64,000 nucleotides of DNA from Mesostigma viride (lineage: Eukaryota; Streptophyta; Mesostigmatophyceae; Mesostigmatales; Mesostigmataceae): positions 124,001 through 188,000 of the forward strand of contig RPFO01000819.1 of the NCBI GenBank assembly GCA_009746045.1, in the 5' to 3' direction. Shown piece by piece: positions 1-10,399 of the stretch. Each line of letters begins with the position of its first letter. The first letter of the stretch is position 1. The position numbers and the translations under genes were made by a program. Under the pieces are notes generated by a model. The model had not been told where the DNA came from. It was given only the letters and a program-made list of their open reading frames with translations, and did not search any database.

Positions 1-100
1 TCCCAGCAGAAATTCGCGAAATGTGATGGGTACCAGAACTGGGTGCTGTACCACCCTAACGACGGACCATGGTCTTGTCTTCAGTCTTCAGCCTCCCCAC

Positions 101-135
101 CTTCACATTCCCGCCTTCACATTCCCGCCTTCACA
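101..135. repeat. 14-bp tandem repeat, about 2.5 copies
   Basis: The unit CTTCACATTCCCGC occurs twice exactly (101-114, 115-128) and is followed by a partial third copy. No function is apparent. Confidence 0.8.
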
Positions 136-264
136 ACAAGTCCCGACGAACGCGCTATTGTGCATTATACACTAGCTAGCTCATCACGCAATTATTTGTT
201 CCTACTACAGGTCGGCGCGCCGCAGGCCAGGCAAGCAACGCGGGCTGTAAAATGATGCCAAAAC

Positions 265-337
265 CCAAAAATACGCCAAAAATACGACAGAAATACGCCA
301 AAAATACGCGAAACGCAAGAAAGTACGCAAAAATACG
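265..337. repeat. AAATACG-type short tandem array
   Basis: The core AAATACG (once AAGTACG) recurs about every 11-12 bp, at roughly 268, 280, 291, 302, 321 and 330. The spacing approximates one helical turn. The array is A-rich on the plus strand and lies in otherwise unassigned DNA. Confidence 0.7.
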
Positions 338-610
338 CGGCACGTACGAACGGAGGAGCAAGCTGCGGGCCGCACTCCTCGGGGCTGCATGCGTCGGCTA
401 GCTGGGCGTCCGCATTGCTGCCCGAAGCCGGAACTGTAGCCCGCATGGCTGGAGCCTCACCATGCAACTGGCTCCATACTCGCGCCGGTATCCGCTACTA
501 ACGGTGCCTGTACGGCGGAGCTACTGCTATATCTACGCTATTTACTCCTACTACGCTATCTACCCTATCTACCTGAGCTACCGCTACTTCTACCCCCAAG
601 GGGAGGGACA

Positions 611-2709
611 CTACGCGCGAGGAACGGATGGCCGGGAGGCCGCCTCGTTCGACCGCCCGGTCCGCTCTTCCCCCTCCTCCACCGGTTCCTCCTCATCGTC
701 GTCGCCATATGCATAGCCTGCGATGGCCTGGGCATCCAGCTGCCCACTGTCCGAATCGAGATCGGCCGCGCCTCGTTGCTGCGCTAGCACCTTCGTTCAC
801 CTCGCGGGTCACCCGTTGGAAGGATGGACCTGAGGCCCGAGGCGTTTGATATACTGCGCGGGCTGGCGGCGGGCATCCTGCAGCTTGGCTGCACGTGCTC
901 CCGCGTTACGGGGCCGATCGCCCCGCTGCGCAGGGTCCGGACGTTTGCCGAAGGCGGGGCCGGAGAACTGGGGTACATGCGTCTCCTCATCCTTGCGGGC
1001 GCGCAGGCGAGGGCACTCGCGCTTGAGGTGGCCGACCTCGCCGCACGCAAAGCAGCGGGAAGTGGCCGGGTCGATCGCATTGACCTGGAAATCAGGGTCA
1101 TAATCGCTCTCCGCTGGCCGAGCTCGTAGTCATACGCGTCCTCCTGTGCGACCTCATGGTCCGCGGTGGTGAAGTGGACGCGCCGCCGGGGTGCCGTGAG
1201 CGGGAAGCGCCGTGTAGATGCTGCACGGCGGCGGGCGATCGTACATCCGAGACTTGGTGAACTGCTGAATTTTTATCACATCCCACTCCTCCCATGGGAC
1301 CTCGGCATAGTGCTTGAGCACCTCATCCAAGAGGTCCGGGTGCAGCGCCTCGATGAACCGCGCCTTGTACTCGGTCCAGGTCAGATGTCGTCAAGCCGGC
1401 CGGGCAGTGTACGCCTCAAACTCGGTGAGGAATTCGCGAAACGGCGTGCTGCCCTGACGGAACTTGCCATGCAAAGGCCAGGCGCTCGTGGAGCTTGTAG
1501 TTCGGTGGCACCAACTTGCGCCGGATGCGGGCCATCAGCTCCTCGACCGTGCGCGGGTAGGTGCGTGACGCGGCGCTCTCACTGTGGAGAATGCCGACAA
1601 CGGAGGGATCCATGCACGTCGCCACTAGATAAGGAATCAGCACATCGGTTGCCAACTCCCAATCGCGATGCTCGCACCATGCCCATGCAATAGACCGCCA
1701 GCACCATGCGTTCCCACTCATCGATCTCGCGCGGGGTCATGTCCGCGCGCAACTTGGGCACGGTTTTGAAATCGGGCATGGGCGGAGCCTTGACCGTGGC
1801 CGCCCGCGGGCCTCCTTTAGCGCAAAAGGGCGGACGGTTAAAGGATGCCGGCAGGCCGATTGGGGCCCATGCAGCAGCCCGCGGCTGGCTGCGCGAGGTC
1901 TCAGCGCCTCGCCACAACCAAACGGATGTCGGGTGTTCGTAGCCGGGATCGTTGAGGTCCAACAACCGGCTCAGATTCAGGTTGGGGCCATGCGACATGC
2001 TGGGACGCGGGGGGCCCGTCGCTGGGAGGGACTGACCCAGGCGCGTCTCAGGGCGCTCCTCGGCATCCTCATCGTAGCGAGGGGGAAGTTCGACCTCCCC
2101 CTCCTCCGTCAACCACGGTGAGGTGCCCATGGATTGTGGCTCGCTGCTGAACGAAACACGGCGAGCGGGTTCCGGCATGCAGGGATGGACTACCGCGACC
2201 GTGTCTACGTCCGTTCACTGACCATGGGTGCTCCAATCGTTGGGCCCGTTGCGCATGATAAAAGGCCGCGTTCTGGCTAAGCTGACCATTCGGCTGCGGT
2301 TGCCACTGTGGCCGCTGCGCGCGGCAGTTGCAATTGTGGCGGTTGCTCATGCTGCGGCTGCAATTGCTGCTGGGGCTGCGCCGGTGGGATAGATGCACTC
2401 ATTGGATCTGACCTGGGAGACTCCCGCCTCGGGCCGGTCTCCACCCGTTCCATCCTACTGAAAAATTCCCCCTGCATGTGCTGCTGTAACTAATTGCTCG
2501 CTATCTATGAACATTCCGGCCTGTGGTCTGTACGACTCACGGGCGGGACTAGCCAGCACACCTGGGTGACCTGCAGAGCTGCCCTGCTGGGAGGCTGGGC
2601 TCCGCTGTGATACCCGATCCTCCTGTGCCTGTACGGCCGGACTATCTATACCCGTCTCTCTAACCTCTGACCCTTTAGGTTTACCTTTACCCCTTGTTTT
2701 AGGCGCCAT
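611..2709 (-). pseudogene. Gypsy-0 gag pseudogene (Ty3/gypsy capsid/nucleocapsid)
   Basis: This is a minus-strand gag with a likely start at 2709-2707 (MAPKTRGKGK, context ACCATGG). It breaks into at least four frames: about 2709-2460, 2477-2277, 2178-1579 and 1721-1416. The capsid part (VADLIPYLV..., then SESAASRTYPRTVEEL and KLHERLAFAWQ) matches the gags of Gypsy-I and Gypsy-II in this window. A CCHC zinc knuckle, CFACGEVGHLKREC, is readable at about 1065-1020. The C-terminal tail ending in AASRPSVPRA before a TAG at 611-613 matches the end of the Gypsy-I gag. The several frame breaks mean it cannot make a full protein. It is a relic of the same clade as Gypsy-I. Confidence 0.75.
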
Positions 2710-2961
2710 GGTTACCGTACTACACCCACAAGAAGAGAAGGAAGCAAAGCAAAGGTCAAGACAAAATCTACCGTCTATTATTATATTATATACTATTACT
2801 ATTATAGACAAGCCCCTCTAATCACAATGGCCCCGTCACTGGGTGCTGGGTGGCTGGCTAGCGTGCGTGCTAATCGACAGCTGGTTAAAGGTGACGGTAA
2901 CCTGCTGCTTAGCTCTAGTGTCCTCTGCCCTAGCCAGTGCACTGGTATGTGCGTACCTACG
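611..2961 (-). mobile_element. Gypsy-0 remnant, interrupted by Copia-I
   Basis: The gag pseudogene and its 5' leader (2710-2961) are all that can be recognised. The left flank of Copia-I (CTACG, 2957-2961) reappears at 11044-11048, so any upstream part of this element must resume after 11048. I could not recognise its LTR ends or any pol. Confidence 0.55.
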
Positions 2962-3607
2962 AGTTAGCATTTTGGGCAACCAATATGCTAAGTGGATGCA
3001 GTTTGGAAAGACCTTTCCAACGCCGTGCTGACCGCCTGAAACAGACAAGGGACAAGAAAGATATCAAGTCCCGAAGTCCTAGCCATCCGTGGCCGACTAG
3101 GGTCAGCAGTCCTCTGGCATAGTGGACAGGACACGTGGCAGGCCGTGCCTGCACAGGCTTAGCCTGATTATCACGTGACTGTGGTCCACGTAGGCCAGAG
3201 GAGCAGCAGCCTGTGACTGGTGGAATACTGGAGCTGGCACAGGTCTGCAAGGATACTAGGCCTTGCAGGCTTGTGACAGGTCCTGTACTTCCTAGGTTGC
3301 AGAGTCTAGGCAAATCCAGTTCGTCCTGGCTCTGCACTGATGCCAGTGGACGTTGAGGATTTGCCTGCACGCCTGCACGTGCCTCGTCATGCCGATGGGA
3401 ACGAGGAACAACGCAAAGGATATAGCTTGGTCATGGGGGATGACCAGCTATCTCGGAAAGCACGAACCGTGGGTGCCACCTTGGTCGTGGAAGTGCCCAT
3501 TGTGGTCGTGGCCTGGTGAACAGATTTAAGGTTGCTGCCTTGCAACATTGGCTAAGACGCGCTGTGAAAGACCAAGAGCTCACATACGTTGGGAGCTCTT
3601 TCTAACT
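2962..3607 (+). repeat. Copia-I 5' LTR (646 bp)
   Basis: The LTR begins AGTTAGCATTTTGGG and ends GCTCTTTCTAACT, so its ends are AGTTAG...CTAACT rather than TG...CA. It matches 10400-11043 with a handful of differences, for example GTCAGCAGTCC versus GTGCAGTCC and GAGGATTT versus GAGAATTT. Confidence 0.92.
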
Positions 3608-3632
3608 CGTATTATTGTCTCCTTACTTCTTC

Positions 3633-4816
3633 ATGTCCAACGTGCCGAGGGAACAGGCCATTGAGCCTTCGCAAAGCCAGAGCTCGCAGCCGCAGCTTCG
3701 GGTAGGAGCCCCGGAGCGATCACGACCTTTTCATCCCTACGCTCATCCGAGCACCGCATCAACCTTCGTCCAGGCGGCGTACCTGGCAAGGGGGCTGGCG
3801 AAGAAAGGTTGGGTAGCAGTTTGCGGAACTGCAGCAGGGCCGGCGGCGAGCGACCCCATTGTGATGCAGATTGAGGCTTCGACAGCTCCCGGCGAATTGT
3901 CGCGAGAGGCCGTCGAAAAGTTTGTGTCAATACGGGACGAGCTGTCCTCGACCATTTACGGTCTGGAGGTGGCTCACCAGGGCGGGCACGTGACCGTGTC
4001 GCAGCTGGATTTGGCGCGGGAGGCACTGGGCCAGATCGTGGCCATTGGACTGGGAGCAGCGCGACTGTTCAACCATCAGGTGGCAACGTCTGTGCTGGGC
4101 GCGGGAGTTGAAGTCCCGGACGTGATCAGGCAAGCGCAGGCGCGCGAAGTCGACAACCCCTGGTCGACACAGAGGTGGTTTCACAAACGTGCGAACACCT
4201 CGTGAACATTCTTTTGCAGGAGTCACGGGGTAACGCAGACCGGTGGGTGATAACCACACGACCATTTGGGATTTGGTCAACACTCGACACACCGCGGGCG
4301 GCGGAACCAGACGCACACGATCCAGTGGTCGAGGTCATCACGGGTCGGGAGGTAACGCCAGAAGACTTCCATTACCAATTCGTTGATCAGCCAGAGGGGA
4401 TCATCGAACGTTCATCTCAGCAGATAGATCAAGGCGACGGTACCAGAAGGGTACGCTGCACGACGTCGTGCTGAGCTGCACGTCCCGCAAGAGCCCGAAC
4501 ACGACTACGGTGGTCGTGGGGCTTGCAACGACAAGCGGGGTGGTGGAACGCGGTGGGTGAGGAACCTTGAGTGGGATCGCTCGAGTGGGAGCGAGCCCCG
4601 GATCCCAGTGGAGAAGTCTGCAGACGGGCGACCCGTTAGCAGAGTGTTTGGACCCTACGCCGACGGGGAGGACGCCGCTGGCAGCGACGAGGAGCGGCCA
4701 GAGACGCCCATCGCAGCCACTGCTCAAGAGCGAGAGCTGGAGGCAGCGAACCAAGCAGGTGCTGAGTCAGTAGCTGGGACGGTGCCCACGGCATCCCCCA
4801 GCGACGCCAGTGCTTG
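3633..4816 (+). pseudogene. Copia-I ORF0, uncharacterised reading frame upstream of gag
   Basis: Three overlapping frames (to 4205, 4175-4474, 4557-4816) read as one protein of about 390 residues with two single-base frameshifts. It starts MSNVPREQAI at 3633. The first part is alpha-helix-like with no recognised domain; the end is acidic (DGEDAAGSDEERPET) and rich in Ala, Glu and Ser. It stops just before the gag start at 4871. Copia-II also has a separate reading frame in this position (49150-49900), but I could not align the two convincingly. I do not recognise a function; a separate matrix-like or N-terminal gag product is possible. Confidence 0.5.
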
Positions 4817-4870
4817 AGTCAGTTCTTCCTTTTTCCTTCGCCTTTATTGTTGTGTCCCCACTTGTATATA

Positions 4871-6226
4871 ATGCCTCGTGGCAAACCGGGCGACGGCGAC
4901 AAGGGCGAGGAGGGGGCACCGGCTGGAGAGAGCCAGGAGCCTGGGAAGGGCAAGGAGGCGCTGGTGGGAGAGGCGATCCCAGCCAGCGACGGCGATGGGG
5001 GAAAGCGACCAGGGAGCAAGAGGCGACACGAAGACTCGGTGGAGGAGGCGCGCAAGGCGCGGGCGCTGGGGGCATCTGATGCAATAACGGTGGCGAATGG
5101 GCAACCTGCCGTGGAGAAGCGTAAGAGGGACCCCTCTGCTGACGGCAATGGTAAGAGGCCTCATGTGGATGTGCTCTCCCCTGTGCCTGCTGGACCAAGT
5201 GGTGCTGTTGTTGTGACACCCGCTGTGGTGGAGCCAGTGAAGGCGCTGCCAGGGTCGAGACCTCACATGAGTGCTGTCACTGTTATGAATGGACAAAAGC
5301 CTCTTAACCCACCACTAGCACAGGAAGCTTTGGACAAGTGGCTAGAGGACATGGAGCTTGTTGTGTTCTCCGTGGACCCCACTGTCAACCTAGTGCAAGT
5401 GTTTCACTCGTCCACGTGCAACAGGGACTCGTCAGAGCGTGTCAGGGAGAAGGCTAGGACTGCTGTCAAGGATAAGCTAACCTGGGCACAGTTCCTGGAT
5501 GGGTTGAGGGAGGAGTTCTCTGACAAGGTTCTCAACCTCACCAACTACTACAAGCATCAGTATGACACCTTTGAGATAGTGGGCCCTGTGGCAGAGGAAT
5601 GGGCTAGGCTCAACCGTATCAGGGACAAGGGGGCCAAGTATGGCTTCCTGGTCACAGATAGGGCCTTGGCAGACTATTTCCTGGACCGTATGGGTTTGAG
5701 TGTGGATGGGAGGAACGGTGCCCGCATGTTTCTTAACCAGACTGATGGCTCCTTGCGTGCTCTGGAGCTTGTAATCCTCAGCATAAGGAAGCCAGAACCT
5801 GCCTGCAAGGCTATCCAGTCCCATGGCAGCAATGCCACCTCCGCTGTGCAGGGCCAAGGTGATGTCCCCGGGTACCCAGCCCGTGATGGGGCAAGGCCCA
5901 ACAAGCGTAAGCGCTTCAGGCGCCAGAGGCAGGGGCTCAGGGTGGCAAGGGTGCAGGTCCCCAAGGAGGGGTTGGGGGCCAGCAAGCTGGTGGTCAGCAG
6001 GGTAAGGGTGGCCAAGGGCAAGGCAAGGGCCAAGCTCAAGGCAACCAGGGCAAGCAGGGTGGGCAGCCTCAGGGAGGCCAGGGGAAGCCTGGCAAGGGTG
6101 GGGCTGGGTCTGGGAAGAAGGGTGGAGCATGTTTTGTGTGTGGCAAGGAAGGTCACTGGCGTCGTGAGTGTCCTGACAGGAAGGCCAAGCCTGCTGGGGC
6201 AGGAGGCCAGTCTGGGCAGCAGTGAC
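4871..6226 (+). CDS. Copia-I gag (capsid + Gly/Gln-rich linker + CCHC zinc knuckle), one frameshift
   Basis: The preferred start is MPRGKPGDGD at 4871, not the in-frame ATG at 4814, because the latter lies in the ORF0/leader overlap. Residues about 1-130 are a charged, Ala/Gly-rich arm. A capsid-like helical domain follows (ALDKWLEDMEL... to RALELVILSIRK). Near 5930 the frame shifts by one base. In the new frame a long Gly/Gln/Lys-rich linker leads to CFVCGKEGHWRREC (about 6133-6174), a CCHC knuckle, and the product stops at 6224-6226. In the unshifted frame the tail is Arg-rich and lacks the knuckle. Gag forms the virus-like particle and binds genomic RNA. The shift may be real decay or a base-count error. 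Confidence 0.8.
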
Positions 6227-6273
6227 TAGCTACATCATCCCCTGTAAATAGTCAATCACCCCTTGGGGAAGGT

Positions 6274-8220
6274 GTGCTGGATGTACATAAGGACGGGGGT
6301 GTGCCCCTTGTGCAGCACCAAGGGTGTAAAGATGTTGTTCTTCCACTGGATTGCAATAACAATGCTGCAGCTGAATTCCCTATGCCTCATGCAGGTGGTG
6401 GGTCTCCAGCAGGTGCTGGCCTGGAGGGCCAAGGGACCTTGCTGGAAGGGCCTGGAGCGGTCCAGGGTGCAGGACCTGACTTGGGGCGTCAGGACGGCCT
6501 GCAGGGAAGCCCTGGAACCTCAGGAGTGGATCATGTGTCCCCACACACGGTTCAGACGTCTCGCCAGGTCAGTACTGACAGAGTGCTGAGCTATGCTGAG
6601 GCTGGCCATAGGTTGCATCACATGTTTGGGCATTCTGGGCAGGCAGCAATGTTTGCTTGGAAGCTAGGTAGGGAGCCTTTGTGGGAGGCTTGCCAGGCTG
6701 CTGCTGAGAACTGTGGTTGCCAGGAGAATGCTGTTCACCCACCTCAGTCCCATGCTAGGGAGCCTGCTAGGGAGCGTGGCGACATCCAGATGGATATCCA
6801 GCATATCAGGGGCTTGTATATATTGGTGGGGGTGGACAGGTTCAGCAGATATAGGCTGATAGACGTTCTGCCTGGTATGCAGGAGCACCACTTGTTGTTG
6901 GGTATGAAGGCCCTGATCCCAGGCTTTGGGGTGTGCAAGAGTGTGCAGGCAGACTTGCAGTTTGACTGTTTGCTCAAGCATCAGGACCAGCTGCCTTGTA
7001 AGCTGGTAGTAGTCCCCAGGGAGAGTCATGGGCAGCAAGGGGCTGTAGAGAGATCCATACGTGAAGTGAAGACAGTGGTGCTAGCAGCAGAGTCAGTGCC
7101 ACTTGTGGCATCTGCCTTAGAGAGGGCAGCCTGGTGTAAGGGGATAGAAGAGCAGCTGAACCACAGGGTTAACTATTACTTTGATGGTGTGGCTGTCTCT
7201 CCCCTGGCCCTGCAGTATAGCTTGTTGCCTGAGAACGTGGTGCAGGCCAGTCTTAGGAAGGCAGATAGGTTATTTGCCCAGCTGAGACGTAAGGACAAGA
7301 ACTGGAATGTGCTGAGGCCTCAGGTGGGGCTGAAGGTCAGGATGTGGAAGGAACCATCTATTCCAGGCAAGCGGGGGAAGTGGCAGGATGGGGTTGTCAC
7401 TCGTGTGGAGGAAGCTAACAGATCTTGCCTGGTGGCTTTGGAAAAGGATCCAAGGCACGTGTACAGGTTGTCCTGGGCTCATGTCAAGGAGAGAAGGCCA
7501 CATGCAATCTGGCCTGCAGACGGGCCAGGCCCTCCCAGCTGGGTTGAGGAGCCAGGCCAGAGCCAGGCAGCAGCAGCTAACAATCCTCTGGTGGTGGATG
7601 ATGGTCTGTCCCTGCTGGAAGATGACGAGCAGGAGGAGGCTGCTGAAGCAACTGTCACAAGGCCAGAGGGGACGGGGCAGCCACCTAAGGCCCGGGGGCC
7701 TCTCATGGCGGACGTCATCCGAGCACTCATGCGCAGCAAACATGATCCCAAGGTATCCAAGCTCACGGGGTGGGGGTCGTGCTGGGCAGCTACAATGGAG
7801 GTAGATACCAACTCACAGGTGTCTGTCATCAGGGAAGAGGATGCTGTAGGCTTACAGATGTCCCATCCCAGTTGCCTTGCTGTGTCTGATTTCTCAGGAA
7901 AGGTGTCCATGAAGATCCTTGGGGAAGTGAATGTGCCTATCTTAGGGGTGCCCACCACGTTCTGTGTGGTAGAGGGCTATCAGGGGCCTGCCATTCTGGG
8001 TCAAAACTTCTTGTGCATGCCAGGGGTTACTTTGACCTCTGATGAGTTGGCACTAGAAGGCAGGGGCAGCCTCCCCCTTGAAAGATATCACTATTCCCAG
8101 GGTCTTGCAGTGGCGGCTAAGGCTGTTAGGAGTCAGCCAGCTGAGGGTCCTCAAGGTCAGGAGCCCATAGCTGAGGACCTGTTGATAATCCCAACCACCT
8201 TTGATCTGCAAGGCAGTTAG
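6274..8220 (+). CDS. Copia-I pol N-terminal part: integrase followed by retropepsin-like domain
   Basis: The 648-residue frame opens 48 bp after gag. An integrase zinc-binding HHCC pattern (GHRLHHMFGHSG...CGC) lies at about residues 105-150. The catalytic core has D174 (IQMDIQHI), D227 (VQADLQFD) and E259 (GAVERSIR). A basic, Trp-containing C-terminal integrase region follows. At residues about 508-605 comes a retropepsin-like fold: VDTNSQVSVI (Asp511), a beta-rich middle and AILGQNFL, the LGxxFL motif of retropepsins. The usual DTG/DSG is DTN here. In standard copia elements the protease precedes integrase; here nothing protease-like is seen before integrase. The frame ends before RT. Confidence 0.82.
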   Translation: MLDVHKDGGVPLVQHQGCKDVVLPLDCNNNAAAEFPMPHAGGGSPAGAGLEGQGTLLEGPGAVQGAGPDLGRQDGLQGSPGTSGVDHVSPHTVQTSRQVSTDRVLSYAEAGHRLHHMFGHSGQAAMFAWKLGREPLWEACQAAAENCGCQENAVHPPQSHAREPARERGDIQMDIQHIRGLYILVGVDRFSRYRLIDVLPGMQEHHLLLGMKALIPGFGVCKSVQADLQFDCLLKHQDQLPCKLVVVPRESHGQQGAVERSIREVKTVVLAAESVPLVASALERAAWCKGIEEQLNHRVNYYFDGVAVSPLALQYSLLPENVVQASLRKADRLFAQLRRKDKNWNVLRPQVGLKVRMWKEPSIPGKRGKWQDGVVTRVEEANRSCLVALEKDPRHVYRLSWAHVKERRPHAIWPADGPGPPSWVEEPGQSQAAAANNPLVVDDGLSLLEDDEQEEAAEATVTRPEGTGQPPKARGPLMADVIRALMRSKHDPKVSKLTGWGSCWAATMEVDTNSQVSVIREEDAVGLQMSHPSCLAVSDFSGKVSMKILGEVNVPILGVPTTFCVVEGYQGPAILGQNFLCMPGVTLTSDELALEGRGSLPLERYHYSQGLAVAAKAVRSQPAEGPQGQEPIAEDLLIIPTTFDLQGS

Positions 8221-9401
8221 GGGTAAACAGGTACCAGATAGCTGCTCACAGTCCTATACCCTGGCGCGCCAGCTAGTCGAGATGATGCAAAGCCCCAAGA
8301 TGGCTAAGGCATGGACTCTTGGCTTTGTTGCTTCTGGGCATGAGTGGATAGTTTCCAACTGTGCAGAACCTGTGGATGAACTGCCAGAAGTTCACCAGCT
8401 GCTCAGATTGATGTTTGTCCTCAAGCTCAAGGAGGTAGATGGTGTCCAGGTGCCACATGTCAGACCAGTTGTAACCGAGTATCATGGCACTGGCCAGTTG
8501 TTAGATGAGGAGCTCTATACTCCAGGGATGCTGCATGACACGTGGAGGAGATCCAGAAGCGGTTTGAGCTGGGTAAGATACAGCACATGGTGGAGAATGA
8601 GCCTATGGTCTTCTGTGGCATGCAGGCTACGTTGTTCCAAGCCAAGGGCTCGTGGTTCATCAGGATGGAGGATGGTAAGGACTACCCACAGCAGATTGTG
8701 ACTGCATTGCAGGAGCCCATCACGCAGGCTAGGTGTGCTACCATCAGGGGCATGCTGGCATGGCTTGCAAGTATATGTGCCCCTGACTTGCTGGTTCTGA
8801 GTCGACTTACTGATTCCCAGCTGGTTGAGGTGGGTGCTGAGAGTGTGGTGCAGGCTGTCATGATGTCTCCCCCTCTCATACTGGGTCCTGTGGATTTGTA
8901 CAAGCCCCTTGACATGGTTCTCTATGTGGACAGTTCTATGGATAATAGGAAGGTCACAGAGGTCAGGGGAAGGGCAGCAGCATTAGTTACCCTGGAGCAA
9001 GATCACACCTCACTTGTTACCTGGTACAGTCGGTTGCAGAACAGGGTTACACCCAGCAGTGATATTGCTGAGTGCAGGGCAATCTGTGAAGGGCTGCATA
9101 CTGCTCTTTACTTGAGGGAGCTCTTCTACCAGTTATGTCAAGTGGCTTCCTGTAGGTTGCAGCTGCACACACTGGTGAGGACTGATAGCTGATGGGCATG
9201 GTGCAATTTGTGCACAGGCAGCTGGCCAGGAGCAGGGACCTTGACTACTTGTTGCTCAAGGAGATGTCCTACCTAGCTCACATTGAACATGTGCCTGGTG
9301 TGGACAACCCTGCAGATGCCCTCACCAAGCTGGAGGAGAAGGCGGAGAGGCAGTACCCCCTGCTCCGTGGGCTCATGGACCCCTTACACGGGCGGCCATA
9401 G
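8201..9401 (+). pseudogene. Copia-I RT fragment and RNase H, RT core deleted
   Basis: Three frames cover this stretch: 8201-8560, 8542-9192 and 9192-9401. The first gives the RT N-terminus, up to VTEYHGTGQL and ELYTPGM, and the second resumes at EEIQKRFELGK. In Copia-II about 128 residues lie between the equivalent points, including AFLKG and the HGDD catalytic motif, so about 390 bp are deleted at about 8545. RNase H follows: MVLYVDSSMD, then DIAECRAI and RTDS, a frameshift, and VPGVDNPADALTK. Without the RT palm this copy cannot reverse transcribe itself. Confidence 0.8.
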
Positions 9402-10399
9402 AGACCAGGCCTTGCTTCAGCTTGGGTGCCCCCAGTGGGCTGCTTGACCAAAGTACCAAGTGGTGACTGGTGCTTACTGGTTGACAGCCGGTCCTTCAGG
9501 GTTAGGTACACCCTCCTGGACAGGAGTTGGTGTGGAATGTCACTCCTACCAGCTGAGAATCTTGCCTGGCCCTCCCCATGGGGTTCAGAAGAGTCGCCAG
9601 GACTTAAGTCGACGCCTTTGGCCTCAAACAGTTAGGCCATGCAAGGGCAACCCGAATGCTGGTTCTTACAGGTTGCTGTATATATGTTTTCTAGTGCTTG
9701 TTTCCAACCTGTTGCTAATAAAGAACCTGGTTGTGTGACCATGTGGATCATGGTTGCCAGGGAGCCACATTCTGGGTTATATAATGCTTGAATAAAACAT
9801 AATCATGTCTCTCTCATGTTGTTTTCATGGTTGTAATGTCTCCCTTGTGTGAAGTTCCAGGTCACCTATAAACCTGGAGATTGGGGTGGGGTTCAATTCC
9901 CCAGCAGAGCCACAGCCTGGCATGAGTGATTCCTGGGCTTAACACCCAGTGAAGACATGGGCTCCCCAATAAGGCAGTATTTGTATAGGTGCTACCTGAG
10001 TCTCTTTGAGCATAAAAGGGAAAGGCTGGCCAAGGCGGGCGCCATAAGAACGGGCGCCTGTGATAACTGTGAAAGATCAGGAACTCACAATAATACGTTC
10101 TTGGCATCCTTTAATCCCAGCCATTGGACTAGGTAATGTGCCTTCTAACACCAAGTTCCCAAGGAAAGGTTGGGAGCTGACCAAGGGGTCAGGGGATAAC
10201 CTGGGGTGACCTCTGATTCACTGGCCAGTACACCTAGCCTGGTCCAAGGGCGTATATGTTGTTTCCCAAAAGGAGGCAGGACCCTGGGCCATATCAGGTC
10301 TGATCAGCCCCAAGGGACCAAGCGGTCTGTGGCTGAGTGAGCACAAGCAAGGTTAGGCTTGTTTCAAGCTGGTCCAGCTCCAAAAGAAGAAAGGGTTGG
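9402..10399 (+). other. Copia-I 3' non-coding region with poly(A) signals and polypurine tract
   Basis: No ORF is conserved across this 1-kb region. AATAAA occurs at 9717-9722 and 9791-9796. A purine tract AAAAGAAGAAAGGG at about 10383-10395 sits just before the 3' LTR and fits the plus-strand primer site. Copia-II has a similar long 3' non-coding region, which carries hairpins. Confidence 0.6.

Larger units (their letters stand above)
1..610. other. Non-coding/decayed stretch left of Gypsy-0 gag
   Basis: I find no gene here. By the layout of Gypsy-I, the minus-strand protease and pol of Gypsy-0 should follow its gag on this side, but no DTGA, RT or RNase H motif can be read in any frame. 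That part is therefore deleted or too decayed to recognise. The stretch holds two simple repeat tracts (listed separately) and a pyrimidine-rich run at about 520-600 with irregular CTA/CTAC units. Confidence 0.5.

Noticed and set aside
5900-6220. Arg/Lys-rich C-terminus of the unshifted Copia-I gag frame
   Set aside because: The neighbouring frame gives a Gly/Gln linker and a perfect CCHC knuckle, so the basic tail is an out-of-frame artefact.
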